DNA of 64,000 nt from an uncultured Solirubrobacterales bacterium (GCA_903939845.1 CAJAIJ010000007.1:42509-106508), one strand, 5' to 3'; numbered from the stretch's first letter, positions 30,403 to 46,746 are shown. Numbers and translations: made by a program. Notes: generated by a model not told the origin, from the letters alone.

Positions 30403-31605
30403 TCACCCCTTGGGGGGAGGCAGCTCCCGGACCAGCTCGAAGCCGCCCTTTCCGTCCATCTCGACGATCCAGATCGGCTGGGAGACGTCCCGGTCGGAGG
30501 TGAAGGAGAACTCGCCGAGCGGGGTGTTCAGCTCGACTGACTCGATCTCGTCCCTGAGGGCGACCCGATCGGCGGCGAGGTCCGTGAAGCCGAGGTCGGC
30601 ATCCTCGATCGCCTCGGCGAGGATCAGGACGCCGGTATAGGCCTGGGCCGCGAACTGGTCCGGCGCCTCGTCCCACGCGGCCCGGTAGGCGGTGATGAAC
30701 TCGCGGTTCTCCGTCGACCCATTGCCTTCGAACCAGGCGGCCGCCGACTGGGCGCCCCTTCCGTCCCTGCCTGCCGCTCTGGAGGTCGCCTCGGAGTTGA
30801 AGGCATTGCCGCCGAGGATCACTCCGGTGAAGCCCTTCGAGCGAGCATCGATGATCAGGTCTGCAGCCGCATCTCCCGAGGATGCCGTGATCATCAGGAC
30901 GTCCGGTCTGGCCTGGATCGCGAGGTCGAGGCCTGCCGGAGTCTCGGTCGAGGCGATCACCTCGATCCCCTCCTGCCTGAATGCCTCTTCGGCGATTCCG
31001 GCCGTCGTCTCCCCGAAAGGATCGCCCTGGGGATGCACTATCGCGGCAGTCTCACCGCCCGAGCCGGAAACGGCCTCGCCGACATTGGCCGGGATCGCGG
31101 TCTCCTCCCCGAGCGAGTCACGGAAGATGAAGTCACAGGGGTAGGGGCAGTCGCCGACGATCCCGGGGCCCGTGTTGGAGACGGCCAGAACCGGAGTCGA
31201 GAGCCTGTTGGCAACCGGGTCCGCCTCGGCGGCCGAATTCGAGAAGGTCGGCCCGAGCACGGCCAGAACCTCCTCTTGCCGGATCAGGTCCTTCATCTCG
31301 GAAGCCGAACGGGCCGGGTCGGAGCGGTCGTTGCGCTGCATCAGGGTCAGCTTCGCGCCATTGAGCCCGTCGTCGCCGTTCACCTCTTCGATCGCGAGCT
31401 TCACGGCCTTCAGCTGCTGCGGACCGTAGGCGGTCCCGATCCCTGAAGTCGAGAAGATCGACCCGATCTCTATCCGTTTGCCGCTCCAGTCCGGATCGCC
31501 TTCGCCTCCCCCACACGCCGACAAGGTCAGTGCGGTTGCGACCATCAGGGCGCATGCGACTCCGGTCGATGCGATCGAGATGGTCTTCGAAGGCTGGTTC
31601 TTCAC
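30403..31605 (-). CDS. Branched-chain-amino-acid-type ABC transporter substrate-binding lipoprotein
   Basis: A 400-residue periplasmic-binding-fold protein of the LivJ/LivK (Leu/Ile/Val) family. The signal peptide ends in the lipobox LSAC, so it is expected to be a membrane-anchored lipoprotein. IEIGSIFSTSGIGTAYGPQQ and DLIRQEEVLAVLGPTFSN match the N-lobe; ARSKGFTGVILGGNAFNSEA matches the C-lobe. No permease or ATPase genes are adjacent, so it is an orphan receptor or pairs with a remote transporter. The start overlaps the stop of the upstream 185-residue membrane protein by 4 bp. Confidence 0.85.
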   Translation of the reverse strand: MKNQPSKTISIASTGVACALMVATALTLSACGGGEGDPDWSGKRIEIGSIFSTSGIGTAYGPQQLKAVKLAIEEVNGDDGLNGAKLTLMQRNDRSDPARSASEMKDLIRQEEVLAVLGPTFSNSAAEADPVANRLSTPVLAVSNTGPGIVGDCPYPCDFIFRDSLGEETAIPANVGEAVSGSGGETAAIVHPQGDPFGETTAGIAEEAFRQEGIEVIASTETPAGLDLAIQARPDVLMITASSGDAAADLIIDARSKGFTGVILGGNAFNSEATSRAAGRDGRGAQSAAAWFEGNGSTENREFITAYRAAWDEAPDQFAAQAYTGVLILAEAIEDADLGFTDLAADRVALRDEIESVELNTPLGEFSFTSDRDVSQPIWIVEMDGKGGFELVRELPPPKG

Positions 31606-32159
31606 TCTTTGTTTCCCCGGTCGAACGGTTTGGAGCGGTCCGTCCGCCGGGTTCGAGTTCCGGACTGAACCGTGCGGCGGGACCCTCTCCCGCTGCGCGG
31701 CAGGATAGATCTGAGCGCGGACTCATCGAGGGTGGCCAGACCGATCGAAGCCAGCAGCATCACGACCCCTCCGATCAGCTCCATCCAGAGCCCGGCATCG
31801 GATCGGGCCGTTCCGTCGAGGTTGCCGGCTCCCGGTGCGTCGAACAGACCGGTGGTGCCGAGGTCGGGGAGGTCGATCAGCAGGAAGATCAGGATGACCG
31901 CTATCCCCATCGCAAGCGGCAGGGCTACGGCGACCCGATTTCCGGCCAGGACGGCCCAGGCCAGGCCGACCAACGCGATCAGGGCGAGAAAGGTCGTCCA
32001 CGGCCCGTGCTTTTCCAGAAGGGTCGCGGTATCGATCGGGACACCGAACTGATCCTCGATCACGAAGCCCGCAACGACCTGGGAGAGCACCACGATCAGA
32101 ACCCCGATGATCAGGGTAGCTGCGGTGAGCCGGGCGGCCGAGGTGCCTGCCGCCTTCAT
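31602..32159 (-). CDS. Four-helix membrane protein, paralogue of its upstream neighbour
   Basis: A 185-residue protein with about four transmembrane helices (near 8-40, 54-73, 77-100 and 120-140) and a charged Arg-rich C-terminus. I do not recognise a family. The ...LLIDLPDL and GLWMELIGGVVMLLASIG segments match DLPRG and GFWLEIASGVVLAAAGLM in the 350-residue neighbour, so the two are probably tandem paralogues. 4-bp overlaps on both sides link it to that protein and to the binding lipoprotein. Confidence 0.75.
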   Translation of the reverse strand: MKAAGTSAARLTAATLIIGVLIVVLSQVVAGFVIEDQFGVPIDTATLLEKHGPWTTFLALIALVGLAWAVLAGNRVAVALPLAMGIAVILIFLLIDLPDLGTTGLFDAPGAGNLDGTARSDAGLWMELIGGVVMLLASIGLATLDESALRSILPRSGRGSRRTVQSGTRTRRTDRSKPFDRGNKE

Positions 32160-33208
32160 GCCGTCCCCCCTGCCGCCGCCCGATCACGGTTCCGCCTTCG
32201 GTCAGTTCTTCGGTCGGTCGTTCCGCGATCGGAGGGAGTCGCCCGGCGCCTGGACCTTGCTTCGGCCCCGGACGGACTCAGCGCCATCATCAGGCCGGCT
32301 GCCGCCAGAACCACACCGGAAGCGATCTCGAGCCAGAACCCCGAGAGCAGGACCGGCTGGGCGTCGGCATAGGCCACCGAAGCCGAAGCAGAGTCGAGGC
32401 CCCTCGGGAGATCGATCGCCAGACCGACCAGAAGTGCGATCACTCCGGCGGCGACGACCGGGAGTGCCAGAGCCCTGCGACCCGTGAAGGCCAGGCCGAG
32501 GCAGAACCCGACTGCGGCGACGGCAACGAACAGCAGAATGAACGAGTGGGCTCCGATCGGTGTCTCGACGTCTGTCCTCGGGGCCCTGGTGAGATCCAGG
32601 ATCGTCTCGTATCCCGATCCCCCGATCTCGACTGCACGGTAGTCGAGGAACTGGGAAACGCCGAGCAGGACCCCGGCCAGGATCGAGACTGCGATCACGA
32701 CTCGGGCCGGGGTCAGGATCCGGTCGAGGGCCAGGGAGGCCCGGCCGAGAGCGGCCGCGATCGCTCCGACCGCCCGACCGGCACGGGCGAAGATCGCAGC
32801 GCCGACGACGAGAACGGCCTCCAAAAGGGCGAGGAGGAACGCTCCTGCCGTGCCGATCGCCCTCCCGGCCCCCCTTCCGAGGAAGGCGAGGGCTCGTCCG
32901 GTCTCGGTCGCGGTGGCCTTGAGCCCTCGCGAAATCGCGCTGCCTGTCCGGGAGCCGTGCGGGGACTTGTCGCGGTCCTTCGAACGAGTGCGCTTCCGTC
33001 TCAACTCACGGGCCTGGCGCCTCTGGCGCTCGGTCAGGCCGGACTCGCGCCCGGGAGCCGTCTTCGATGAGTCGGGGGTCGGCCCCTTCGCCCCCTGATC
33101 AGAGGTCTTGCCGCCGCCGCCCGATCCTGTCGGTCGCGGGGTCGGTCTGCCGTCGCCCACCGAATCCCTGCCGTGGTCGCGGCCTTCGTCTGATTTCCCC
33201 TCGCTCAT
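32156..33208 (-). CDS. Membrane protein with long charged N-terminus
   Basis: A 350-residue protein. Residues 1-105 are disordered and rich in Gly, Arg, Lys and Asp (DRDKSPHGSRTGSAI). A hydrophobic region at about 108-165 and four clear transmembrane helices follow (VVIAVSILAGVLLGVSQFLD and three more), ending in a basic tail. Strong Shine-Dalgarno GAGGAGG before the ATG. No known family was recognised. Its C-terminal half is paralogous to the 185-residue protein downstream. It starts 126 bp after rpsG. Confidence 0.75.
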   Translation of the reverse strand: MSEGKSDEGRDHGRDSVGDGRPTPRPTGSGGGGKTSDQGAKGPTPDSSKTAPGRESGLTERQRRQARELRRKRTRSKDRDKSPHGSRTGSAISRGLKATATETGRALAFLGRGAGRAIGTAGAFLLALLEAVLVVGAAIFARAGRAVGAIAAALGRASLALDRILTPARVVIAVSILAGVLLGVSQFLDYRAVEIGGSGYETILDLTRAPRTDVETPIGAHSFILLFVAVAAVGFCLGLAFTGRRALALPVVAAGVIALLVGLAIDLPRGLDSASASVAYADAQPVLLSGFWLEIASGVVLAAAGLMMALSPSGAEARSRRRATPSDRGTTDRRTDRRRNRDRAAAGGTA

Positions 33209-33270
33209 GCCTCCTCACCTTATTGGCCCGATCGCCGGAGTCGAGGGAAAGGGCCGGTCGACCAGCTCTT

Positions 33271-33299
33271 CAGGCGCCAGGTGATTCGGCAGGCGCCTG
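33271..33299 (-). other. Hairpin downstream of rpsG
   Basis: A perfect 8-bp stem (CAGGCGCC/GGCGCCTG) with a 13-nt loop, between rpsG and the membrane-protein cassette. No U-tract is present. It may mark a transcript end or processing site. Confidence 0.4.
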
Positions 33300-33334
33300 A
33301 TCCTGCGGAGAGGTATTGCCCGGGGTGGCTGCGA

Positions 33335-33805
33335 CTACCAGCGGTAGTGAGCGAAGGCCTTGTTGGCCTGGGCCATGCGGAAGATGTCGTCCTTGCGCTT
33401 CCAGGCGTTGCCCTGCTGCCTGGTCGCATCGAGGATCTCGTTGGCGAGTCGCTCCGACATCGAATACTCGTTGCGGTCACGGGCGAAGTCGACCAGCCAC
33501 CTGACTGCGAGGGTGCGGGCCCGCCTGGCGGGAACCTCGACCGGGACCTGGTAGGTGGCGCCACCGACCCGGCGGGAGCGGACTTCCATCCGCGGGGTCA
33601 GCTCTTCGATCGCTGCCTCGAGGGTCTTGACGGGATCCTCCCCGGACCTCTCGCCGACCAGGGCGAGAGCGTCGTAGGTGATCTTCTCGGCAGTCGACTT
33701 CTTGCCGTGCCTCATGACCTTGTTGATCAGCTGCTGGACGAGCCGGCTGCGGTAGACGGTGTCGGCATCGACCGGCCGAATCGTTGCGGCATTCCGGCGG
33801 GCCAT
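33335..33805 (-). CDS. rpsG: 30S ribosomal protein S7
   Basis: A 156-residue S7, the 30S head nucleator, with LINKVMRHGKKSTAEKITYD and RVGGATYQVPVEVPARRART. The start overlaps the rpsL stop by one base (TGATG). Confidence 0.98.
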   Translation of the reverse strand: MARRNAATIRPVDADTVYRSRLVQQLINKVMRHGKKSTAEKITYDALALVGERSGEDPVKTLEAAIEELTPRMEVRSRRVGGATYQVPVEVPARRARTLAVRWLVDFARDRNEYSMSERLANEILDATRQQGNAWKRKDDIFRMAQANKAFAHYRW

Positions 33806-34200
33806 CAGGAAGCCTTGACGCCGTAGCGGGAGCGGGCCTGCTTGCGGTCGGAGACGCCGGCCGCATCGAGGGTTCCGCGAACGACCTTGTAGCGGACTCC
33901 CGGCAGATCCTTGACTCGACCGCCCCTGATGAGGACGACCGAGTGCTCCTGAAGATTGTGTCCTTCGCCCGGAATGTAGGCGGTGACTTCCATGCCGTGC
34001 GCAAGCCTTACCCTGGCGATCTTCCGCAGAGCCGAGTTCGGCTTCTTCGGAGTGACGGTCGCGACCCTGGTGCAGACGCCACGACGCTGGGGGGCGGCCA
34101 CCTTCTTCTTGTTGCCCTGCCCGGACTTGAGGCCAGGGGTGGCGACCTTCTTCTTCGGGCGCTTGCGGCCCTTTCTTACAAGTTGGTTCGTATTCGGCAC
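33805..34200 (-). CDS. rpsL: 30S ribosomal protein S12
   Basis: A 131-residue S12 of the decoding centre. The GTG at 34198-34200 encodes the expected N-terminus [34 protein letters not shown] (with the Lys equivalent to E. coli Lys43) and [13 protein letters not shown] (Lys88 equivalent) are unaltered, predicting a streptomycin-sensitive allele. A TATTAT box lies only 8 nt upstream of the GTG with no Shine-Dalgarno, so the mRNA is probably leaderless. Confidence 0.97.
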   Translation of the reverse strand: MPNTNQLVRKGRKRPKKKVATPGLKSGQGNKKKVAAPQRRGVCTRVATVTPKKPNSALRKIARVRLAHGMEVTAYIPGEGHNLQEHSVVLIRGGRVKDLPGVRYKVVRGTLDAAGVSDRKQARSRYGVKAS

Positions 34201-34208
34201 GGCGAGGG

Positions 34209-34214
34209 ATAATA
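34209..34214 (-). promoter_or_regulatory. rpsL promoter -10 (leaderless)
   Basis: TATTAT, preceded by GC, lies 8 nt before the rpsL GTG. It is the best -10 match in the window. The -35 region is not recognisable. Confidence 0.55.
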
Positions 34215-34325
34215 GCGACAAGGCTGCGGTTCGGCCCTGCGGCAGCCCCGATGCACGAGGGCGACTCGGAAAACTGCCTTCGAGAATGAATCCGGACCTT
34301 TTTCGGCAGGGACCCGATCGTCGGC

Positions 34326-34331
34326 TAAACT
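34326..34331 (+). promoter_or_regulatory. -10 box of the small membrane protein gene (leaderless)
   Basis: GC-TAAACT ends 9 nt before the GTG at 34341 and is divergent from the rpsL promoter. There is no Shine-Dalgarno. Confidence 0.45.
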
Positions 34332-34340
34332 TCGAGCTTC

Positions 34341-34643
34341 GTGGTCGAGGCTCTCCCATATTTCTTTCTGATGTTCGTCCTGAAGATCCCGACGGTCGGA
34401 ATGATCTGGCTCGTCCTCTGGGCGGCCAAGCCGGTTGCGCAGGATTCGGAGGCGGCCGAAGGTGGAGACGAAGGTGGCGGCTCCAAGCTGAAGTTCGGGC
34501 GCCCGATCGGGCCCCGCAGGGGCGGTCCCCATGGCGGCATGAACCGGGGCGATTGCGGCCCGAACGGCGGACGTCGCCGTCAGGCAGGCAGGCGAACCCG
34601 GTCGCGCGAGCGCCTGCGCTCGCGCCCGATCGTCCGCAAGTAG
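34341..34643 (+). CDS. Small single-helix membrane protein
   Basis: A 100-residue protein with a GTG start. One hydrophobic helix covers about residues 5-30 ([20 protein letters not shown]), followed by a Gly/Arg-rich, strongly basic tail ([19 protein letters not shown]). The hydrophobic half and the -10 box argue for a real gene. The last 64 bp overlap the 3' end of the flavin monooxygenase gene on the other strand. Function unknown. Confidence 0.6.
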   Translation: MVEALPYFFLMFVLKIPTVGMIWLVLWAAKPVAQDSEAAEGGDEGGGSKLKFGRPIGPRRGGPHGGMNRGDCGPNGGRRRQAGRRTRSRERLRSRPIVRK

Positions 34644-35935
34644 CGGTCGAAGTCGACCTGAATCGTGTGGCGCTTCGAGCTGACGTAGCGCCGGTCCATG
34701 GCCGACCTCTCGAGAGCGATGTCCCTCGCCATCTCGGAGCGATCCGGCAGCGCACCCTGCCCGGCGATCAGATCGGCGACCCAGGACGCCTGAGCCTCGG
34801 CCAGGGGCATGATCGGACCTAGCGGCTGGACCAGGCCGATGAAGTAGAGGCCGGGACGGTCGACCGGGACGACCCGCTTGTAGAGCTCGACCTGATTGTC
34901 GGTCACATCGATCACCGACGAGTCGAGGAACGGGAACGTGATCCGGTAGCCGGTGCAAAAGATGACCACGTCCACATCTTCCGAGGATCCGTCCTCGAAG
35001 AAGACGGTACCCCCCTCGAACCTGTCGATGTTCGGCTTGACCGTGATGTCGCCGTGGCCGAGTCGACCCAGGAGCTCATCGGAGACGGTTGGGTGGGCGT
35101 GCAGCGGTCGGTGGTCAGGCATCGGCAGGCCCGAGTCGGTGATCCGACCCTGGGTGAGCCTCAAGGTCAACCGCATCATCGCGCTCTGGACCCCCAGAGG
35201 CATCCGGGTCATCGGGGCGAAGGTGGTGAGTCGGTCGGTCGGGATTCCGAAGATGTACTTGGGCACGATCCAGGCACCCCGACGCATCGCCAGCAGAGTC
35301 CGATCGGCAACCCGCGACGACTCGACCGCGATGTCCGTCGCCGAGTTGCCGATGCCCAGGATCAGGACCGTCTTGCCCTCGAGGATCTCGGGCGTCTTGT
35401 AGTCGTGCGAATGGATCTGCTCACCGGTGAACCCATCGGCGCCGGGAAAGGCCGGCTCCGGCCAACGCGGGTTCCAGTGGTGGCCGTTGCAGACCATGAC
35501 GTCGGTGAAGGATTCGGTCCGTCGCCCTTCCGGTCCCTCGACCGTGACCATCCAGCCGCTCTCGACCGGCTCGACCGAGACGACCTCGGTGTTGAACTCG
35601 ATCCTGTCCCGGAGACCGAAGTGATCGACGAAGTCCTCGAAGTAGGCCGCGATCTCGGCGTGGCCCGGGTAATCCGGATAGTCCACCGGCATCGGGAATG
35701 CCGAGTACTCCATCATCTCCCTCGAGGTGTTGATGTGGAGAGAGCGATACGCGGCCGACATCCCGTTGTCGTTCCTGTATCGCCAGATCCCGCCGACGTC
35801 GGAGCCTTTCTCGAAGCAGGAGAACTCGACTCCGCGTTCGTCGAGGTTCTGGCAGGCCGTGATCCCCGAGGATCCGGCACCGATCACGCAGACTCGCGGC
35901 CTGTCGCTCCGATCATCTGTCGAGGACTGGAACAT
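34580..35935 (-). CDS. Flavin-containing monooxygenase (FMO/Baeyer-Villiger-type)
   Basis: A 451-residue two-dinucleotide-fold flavoprotein. The FAD motif [15 protein letters not shown] is at about residues 17-31, followed by [15 protein letters not shown]. The second glycine motif [14 protein letters not shown] binds NADPH. An FMO-type stretch, [18 protein letters not shown], and [10 protein letters not shown] are present. Such enzymes oxygenate soft nucleophiles or ketones; the substrate cannot be inferred. It is located between rpsL and rpoC. A TAGAAT -10 lies 9 nt before the ATG. Confidence 0.88.
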   Translation of the reverse strand: MFQSSTDDRSDRPRVCVIGAGSSGITACQNLDERGVEFSCFEKGSDVGGIWRYRNDNGMSAAYRSLHINTSREMMEYSAFPMPVDYPDYPGHAEIAAYFEDFVDHFGLRDRIEFNTEVVSVEPVESGWMVTVEGPEGRRTESFTDVMVCNGHHWNPRWPEPAFPGADGFTGEQIHSHDYKTPEILEGKTVLILGIGNSATDIAVESSRVADRTLLAMRRGAWIVPKYIFGIPTDRLTTFAPMTRMPLGVQSAMMRLTLRLTQGRITDSGLPMPDHRPLHAHPTVSDELLGRLGHGDITVKPNIDRFEGGTVFFEDGSSEDVDVVIFCTGYRITFPFLDSSVIDVTDNQVELYKRVVPVDRPGLYFIGLVQPLGPIMPLAEAQASWVADLIAGQGALPDRSEMARDIALERSAMDRRYVSSKRHTIQVDFDRYLRTIGRERRRSRDRVRLPA

Positions 35936-35944
35936 CTGCCCGGG

Positions 35945-35950
35945 ATTCTA
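35945..35950 (-). promoter_or_regulatory. -10 box of the monooxygenase gene
   Basis: TAGAAT ends 9 nt before the ATG at 35935, in the 38-bp gap after rpoC. It would give a leaderless or very short-leader transcript. Confidence 0.4.
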
Positions 35951-35973
35951 GGGGTAGCCCGGGTCCGGGTCGT

Positions 35974-43526
<7,553 letters not shown>

Positions 43527-43602
43527 CTCCTCAAGGGGTCAGAGATTCACGTGATGAGCGGGTGGCAGGTCGGCGAAAACCTGCACTTACGCGCGACCAA
43601 GG

Positions 43603-43630
43603 AAGATAGCACAGGCCGTCCGCCACCCAA
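43603..43630 (-). promoter_or_regulatory. Candidate rpoB promoter
   Basis: TGC-TATCTT (extended -10, 43603-43608) with TTGGGT at 43625-43630, spacer 16. It would give a leader of about 70 nt. Confidence 0.5.
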
Positions 43631-43720
43631 CTCAGCGGGGGCGGACGTGCGAACCGGGATGCGGGACCCGGTCGCCAGGCCCCTCCCGATTCGCTGCCTT
43701 CAGCACCGTTACCAGTGCCG

Positions 43721-44110
43721 TTACTTGATCTCGGCCTTGGCGCCGGCTTCTTCGAGTTCGGCCACCAGCTTCTCGGCCTCTTCCTTCTCGATGCCTTCCT
43801 TCACCGGCTTCGGAGCCTCGTCGACCAGAGCCTTCGCCTCCTTGAGACCGAGGCCGGTAGCACCGCGGACGACCTTGATCACGGGGACCTTCTTGTCGCC
43901 GACGTCGGTCAGGACGACGTCGACGGTTCCGCCCGCCTCGTCTCCACCGTCGCCACCTGCGTCACCGCCGCCTCCGGCTGCCGGGGCTGCTGCCGCGACG
44001 GCCGTGGCCGAAACGCCGAACTCCTCTTCGAGGGCCTTGATCCTCTCGGAGAGCTCCAGGACGGAAATGCCCTTGAGCTCCTCGATCCATTCTTCTGTGC
44101 TGGTTGCCAT
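43721..44110 (-). CDS. rplL: 50S ribosomal protein L7/L12
   Basis: A 129-residue stalk protein. The N-terminal dimerisation helices are joined by a hinge that is Gly/Ala/Asp-rich ([20 protein letters not shown]) to the C-terminal domain [20 protein letters not shown], which recruits translation factors. Confidence 0.97.
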   Translation of the reverse strand: MATSTEEWIEELKGISVLELSERIKALEEEFGVSATAVAAAAPAAGGGGDAGGDGGDEAGGTVDVVLTDVGDKKVPVIKVVRGATGLGLKEAKALVDEAPKPVKEGIEKEEAEKLVAELEEAGAKAEIK

Positions 44111-44173
44111 CTGTTCTGTTTCCTTTCCTTGCTTCAGGTCTTCTGTTTCAGTCGTTCAAAATCCAGTCGGTGG

Positions 44174-45010
44174 CTACTCCTCGTCGCCACCCTCTTCAGA
44201 TTCCTCGGTCTCATCAGTCTCGGCGGTCTCGGCAGGCTCCTCACCGGCGTCATCGTCGGACTCCTCGGCCGGAGACTCCTCATCTGCCGAATCTCCTCCA
44301 TCAGAGGCATCCGCCTCCTCGGCCGGAGCCTCCTCTTCACCTTCGGCTGCAGGCTCCTCTGCGGGGGACTCCTCTTCAGCCTCGGCTGCGGGCTGCTCTG
44401 CGGGGGCCTCCTCGGTGGCTTCCTCGGCAGGGGCCTCCTCGGCTGCGGGCTCCTCTGCAGGAGCCTCCTCCGCGGCAGGCTCGGCCGTACCTCCGACCAG
44501 GCCCTGCTCGGCCATCTGCTGGAGCTGGATCGCCAGGCCCGAGATCATCGAGCCCAGACCGCGGGTCAGGGTGACGATCGGACTCGCCACAAGACCGGCC
44601 AGCTGTGCGTTCAGCCTGTCGCGCGAAGGAAGCTTGGCGATCGCCTTGAACCGGTCCTCGTCCAGCACGATGTCGCCCATCAGGCCACCCTTGTAAGTGA
44701 GCACCTCGTGCTCGGCGTTGAAGGTCGTGATCGCCTTGGCCGCCATCGCGGTGTCGCCCTTGACGAGCGTGAGCGCGGTCGGCCCCTCGAGCATCGGGTC
44801 GAGTTCCGCCACCCCGGCCTTGGCCGCGGCGAGCTTGGTCAGACGGTTCTTCACCACACGGAAGCTGGCGTCCGCTTCTCGGAGCTTGCCCCTGAGCTCT
44901 GCAGACTGTGTCACCGAAATACCGCGGTAGTCGATCGCGAAGATCGCTTCTGCCTCCGAGATCTCGGTCCCGATCTCTTCGATGAGTGCGGCTTTTTCCT
45001 CTCGATTCAT
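44174..45010 (-). CDS. rplJ: 50S ribosomal protein L10 with ~100-residue acidic tail
   Basis: A 278-residue L10. The 23S/L11-binding fold is within about residues 1-130 (EKAALIEEIGTEISEAEAIF; FRVVKNRLTKLAAAKAG) and L12-binding helices lie at about 150-172. Residues 176-278 are Glu/Ala/Pro-rich ([20 protein letters not shown]). The ATG at 45010 is the family start with AGGAG 8 nt upstream; an upstream frame to 45190 covers the promoter and is rejected. It has a leader with a terminator-like hairpin. Confidence 0.96.
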   Translation of the reverse strand: MNREEKAALIEEIGTEISEAEAIFAIDYRGISVTQSAELRGKLREADASFRVVKNRLTKLAAAKAGVAELDPMLEGPTALTLVKGDTAMAAKAITTFNAEHEVLTYKGGLMGDIVLDEDRFKAIAKLPSRDRLNAQLAGLVASPIVTLTRGLGSMISGLAIQLQQMAEQGLVGGTAEPAAEEAPAEEPAAEEAPAEEATEEAPAEQPAAEAEEESPAEEPAAEGEEEAPAEEADASDGGDSADEESPAEESDDDAGEEPAETAETDETEESEEGGDEE

Positions 45011-45040
45011 CCTTTTGCTCCTGTGGTCGGCGCTGTCGCC

Positions 45041-45081
45041 AAGAAAAAGAAAACCCGCCGGATCAAGGGATCTCAGGCGGG
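45041..45081 (-). terminator. Terminator-like hairpin in the rplJ leader
   Basis: CCCGCC (45076-45081) pairs with GGCGGG (45054-45059), enclosing GATC/GATC pairing, followed by UUUUCUUUUUC (45041-45053 region). It sits between a candidate promoter and the rplJ ribosome-binding site. L10 leaders with attenuators are known in other bacteria, so this may be one; it could also end the upstream sugar-transferase transcript. Confidence 0.6.
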
Positions 45082-45161
45082 CACGGAAGCGCGAGCTTCG
45101 GGCTCCACCTGCCCCGGATTTACGAGCTATCGCTCCACCGGCGGTCTTCGGCAGGTCGCGG

Positions 45162-45167
45162 ACTATA
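45162..45167 (-). promoter_or_regulatory. Candidate rplJ promoter (-10 TATAGT)
   Basis: TATAGT lies about 150 nt upstream of rplJ and after the sugar-transferase stop. The -35 is weak. Confidence 0.45.
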
Positions 45168-45215
45168 CAGATACCCGGGCGGTCGAGCACCGTGGCCCGT
45201 CACCCGGAATCGGCC

Positions 45216-46673
45216 CTACATGGAGCCCTTCCGGGAAAGGACCGACGAGAGCGTCCTCAGGATCAGCCGCAGGTCCTCGGTCATCGACCACCCTGTGACG
45301 TAGGTGTAGTCCAGCCTCACCATCTCCTCGAACGGGATGGTGCTGCGACCCAGTGCCTGCCACGGCCCGGCGAGGCCGGGACGCATCCTCGACCGCGCCG
45401 CGAACAACTCCTCGGCCCTCTGGGCCTCGTCCGGCGGGAGGGGCCGTGGGCCGACGAGGCTCATGTCCCCCTTGACCACGTTCCAGAGCTGCGGAAGCTC
45501 GTCGATCGACCAAACTCTCAGGGTCCGGCCGACCCCGGTCACCCGTGGGTCATCGGCCAGCTTGAACATCACCTTCTCTCCGGCGGGGTCGGCCTCATCG
45601 CGGAGCCCGGGGCGCATCTGGTCGGCTCCCTCGACCATCGTCCGGAACTTGATCGCGAGGAACTCCCGGTCATCGCGGCCGGTCCTCGGATCCCGGTAGA
45701 AGACCGGTCCGCTGGATCCCGTCTTGACCCTGATCGCGGCCCAGGCCATCACCGGCGAGAGGAACACCAGAGCCAGGATCGAGCCCGCGAGGTCGAAGGC
45801 CCTCTTGATCGCCAGGGCGAGAGGGCGCACGGTCGAGGGCTGAACGCTGATCAGGGGGAGGCCCTCGACATCCTGGGTGGTCGCCCTGGAGTAAAGGTTC
45901 TCGGGCCCACCCGTGACGATGTCGACCGCGAGTCCCCGTTCGACCAACTCCTGGACCAGCCTGGTCCGGGCCGAGAGATTGACGAAACCGGTGAAGCCTC
46001 CGGCGAGGATGGCCCTGTTGGCACCGCGACCGGTCACTTCGCCCGCTATCTCGGCCGCCGCACGAACCCAGCTCCCGACACCGGACCCGTCCCCGCCCCA
46101 CTTCGCCGCAGTCTCGGGCTCGACCACGATCTCGGTCGCGACCACCATGCCCCACTCGGGGTGCCTCGAGAACCTGTCGGCGAGCGCCCCGATTCCTTCC
46201 TCGTCACCAATCAGGGCGACCTGCTGGCGGTCCCAGCCGAGAACCCTGGCCAACCGGCGCACCAGGGACCTTCCCACCATGATCAGGACCACGACCATCA
46301 GCCAGAGGATCGCCATCGGGAGTAGTTCGGTGATCCCGGCCACCACGAGTGCCCTGAGGAAGATGAACAGCCAGTTCCAGATTGCGACCGCGACCGCGAC
46401 CTTGCCGATCTCGTGGACGAAGCTGCGATCGATCCGGGCCTCGAAGTCATGGTAGAGGCCGAACCAGAAAGCGATCAGGACCCAGGCCGGGAGCATCACG
46501 ATTGCCTCCGGAAGCAGCGTGTCGGCGCCGAGGCTCCGTCCGAAGACCGGGAGCAGGAGGAGGGTCGCGGCGGTCCCGAGGATGATCGCCGCCAGGTCCG
46601 AGACGACGAGCAGCCGTCGCACGCGGCGTCCGGCCTCTGCGGCGGGGGGAACGGGTGCTCTACCGGCCTGCAT
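45216..46673 (-). CDS. Polyprenyl-phosphate glycosyl-1-phosphate transferase (WbaP/EpsE-like initiating enzyme)
   Basis: A 485-residue membrane protein. Several N-terminal transmembrane helices (from VVSDLAAIILGTAATLLLLP) precede a CoA-binding-like domain, then the bacterial sugar transferase domain: KRAFDLAGSILALVFLSPVM, GRDDREFLAIKFRTMVEGAD, and IDELPQLWNVVKGDMSLVGP, the catalytic signature. It attaches the first sugar-phosphate to undecaprenyl phosphate to start a polysaccharide repeat. It lies at the 3' edge of the glycan island, immediately before the rplJ promoter. Confidence 0.9.
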   Translation of the reverse strand: MQAGRAPVPPAAEAGRRVRRLLVVSDLAAIILGTAATLLLLPVFGRSLGADTLLPEAIVMLPAWVLIAFWFGLYHDFEARIDRSFVHEIGKVAVAVAIWNWLFIFLRALVVAGITELLPMAILWLMVVVLIMVGRSLVRRLARVLGWDRQQVALIGDEEGIGALADRFSRHPEWGMVVATEIVVEPETAAKWGGDGSGVGSWVRAAAEIAGEVTGRGANRAILAGGFTGFVNLSARTRLVQELVERGLAVDIVTGGPENLYSRATTQDVEGLPLISVQPSTVRPLALAIKRAFDLAGSILALVFLSPVMAWAAIRVKTGSSGPVFYRDPRTGRDDREFLAIKFRTMVEGADQMRPGLRDEADPAGEKVMFKLADDPRVTGVGRTLRVWSIDELPQLWNVVKGDMSLVGPRPLPPDEAQRAEELFAARSRMRPGLAGPWQALGRSTIPFEEMVRLDYTYVTGWSMTEDLRLILRTLSSVLSRKGSM

Positions 46674-46733
46674 ATGGCCATTGTCCCCGTTGCGACGGAC
46701 CCGATGTCTGACGCCATTTGCTTCGGACCGCTG

Positions 46734-46739
46734 TTACTT
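46734..46739 (+). promoter_or_regulatory. -10-like box upstream of the ATP-grasp-like gene
   Basis: TTACTT lies 7 nt before the GTG at 46747, in the short gap divergent from the sugar-transferase gene. It suggests a leaderless mRNA. Confidence 0.25.
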
Positions 46740-46746
46740 TCGTCCC

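Noticed and set aside
45011..45190. Upstream extension of rplJ
   Set aside because: It covers the candidate promoter and terminator-like hairpin and lacks L10 similarity.
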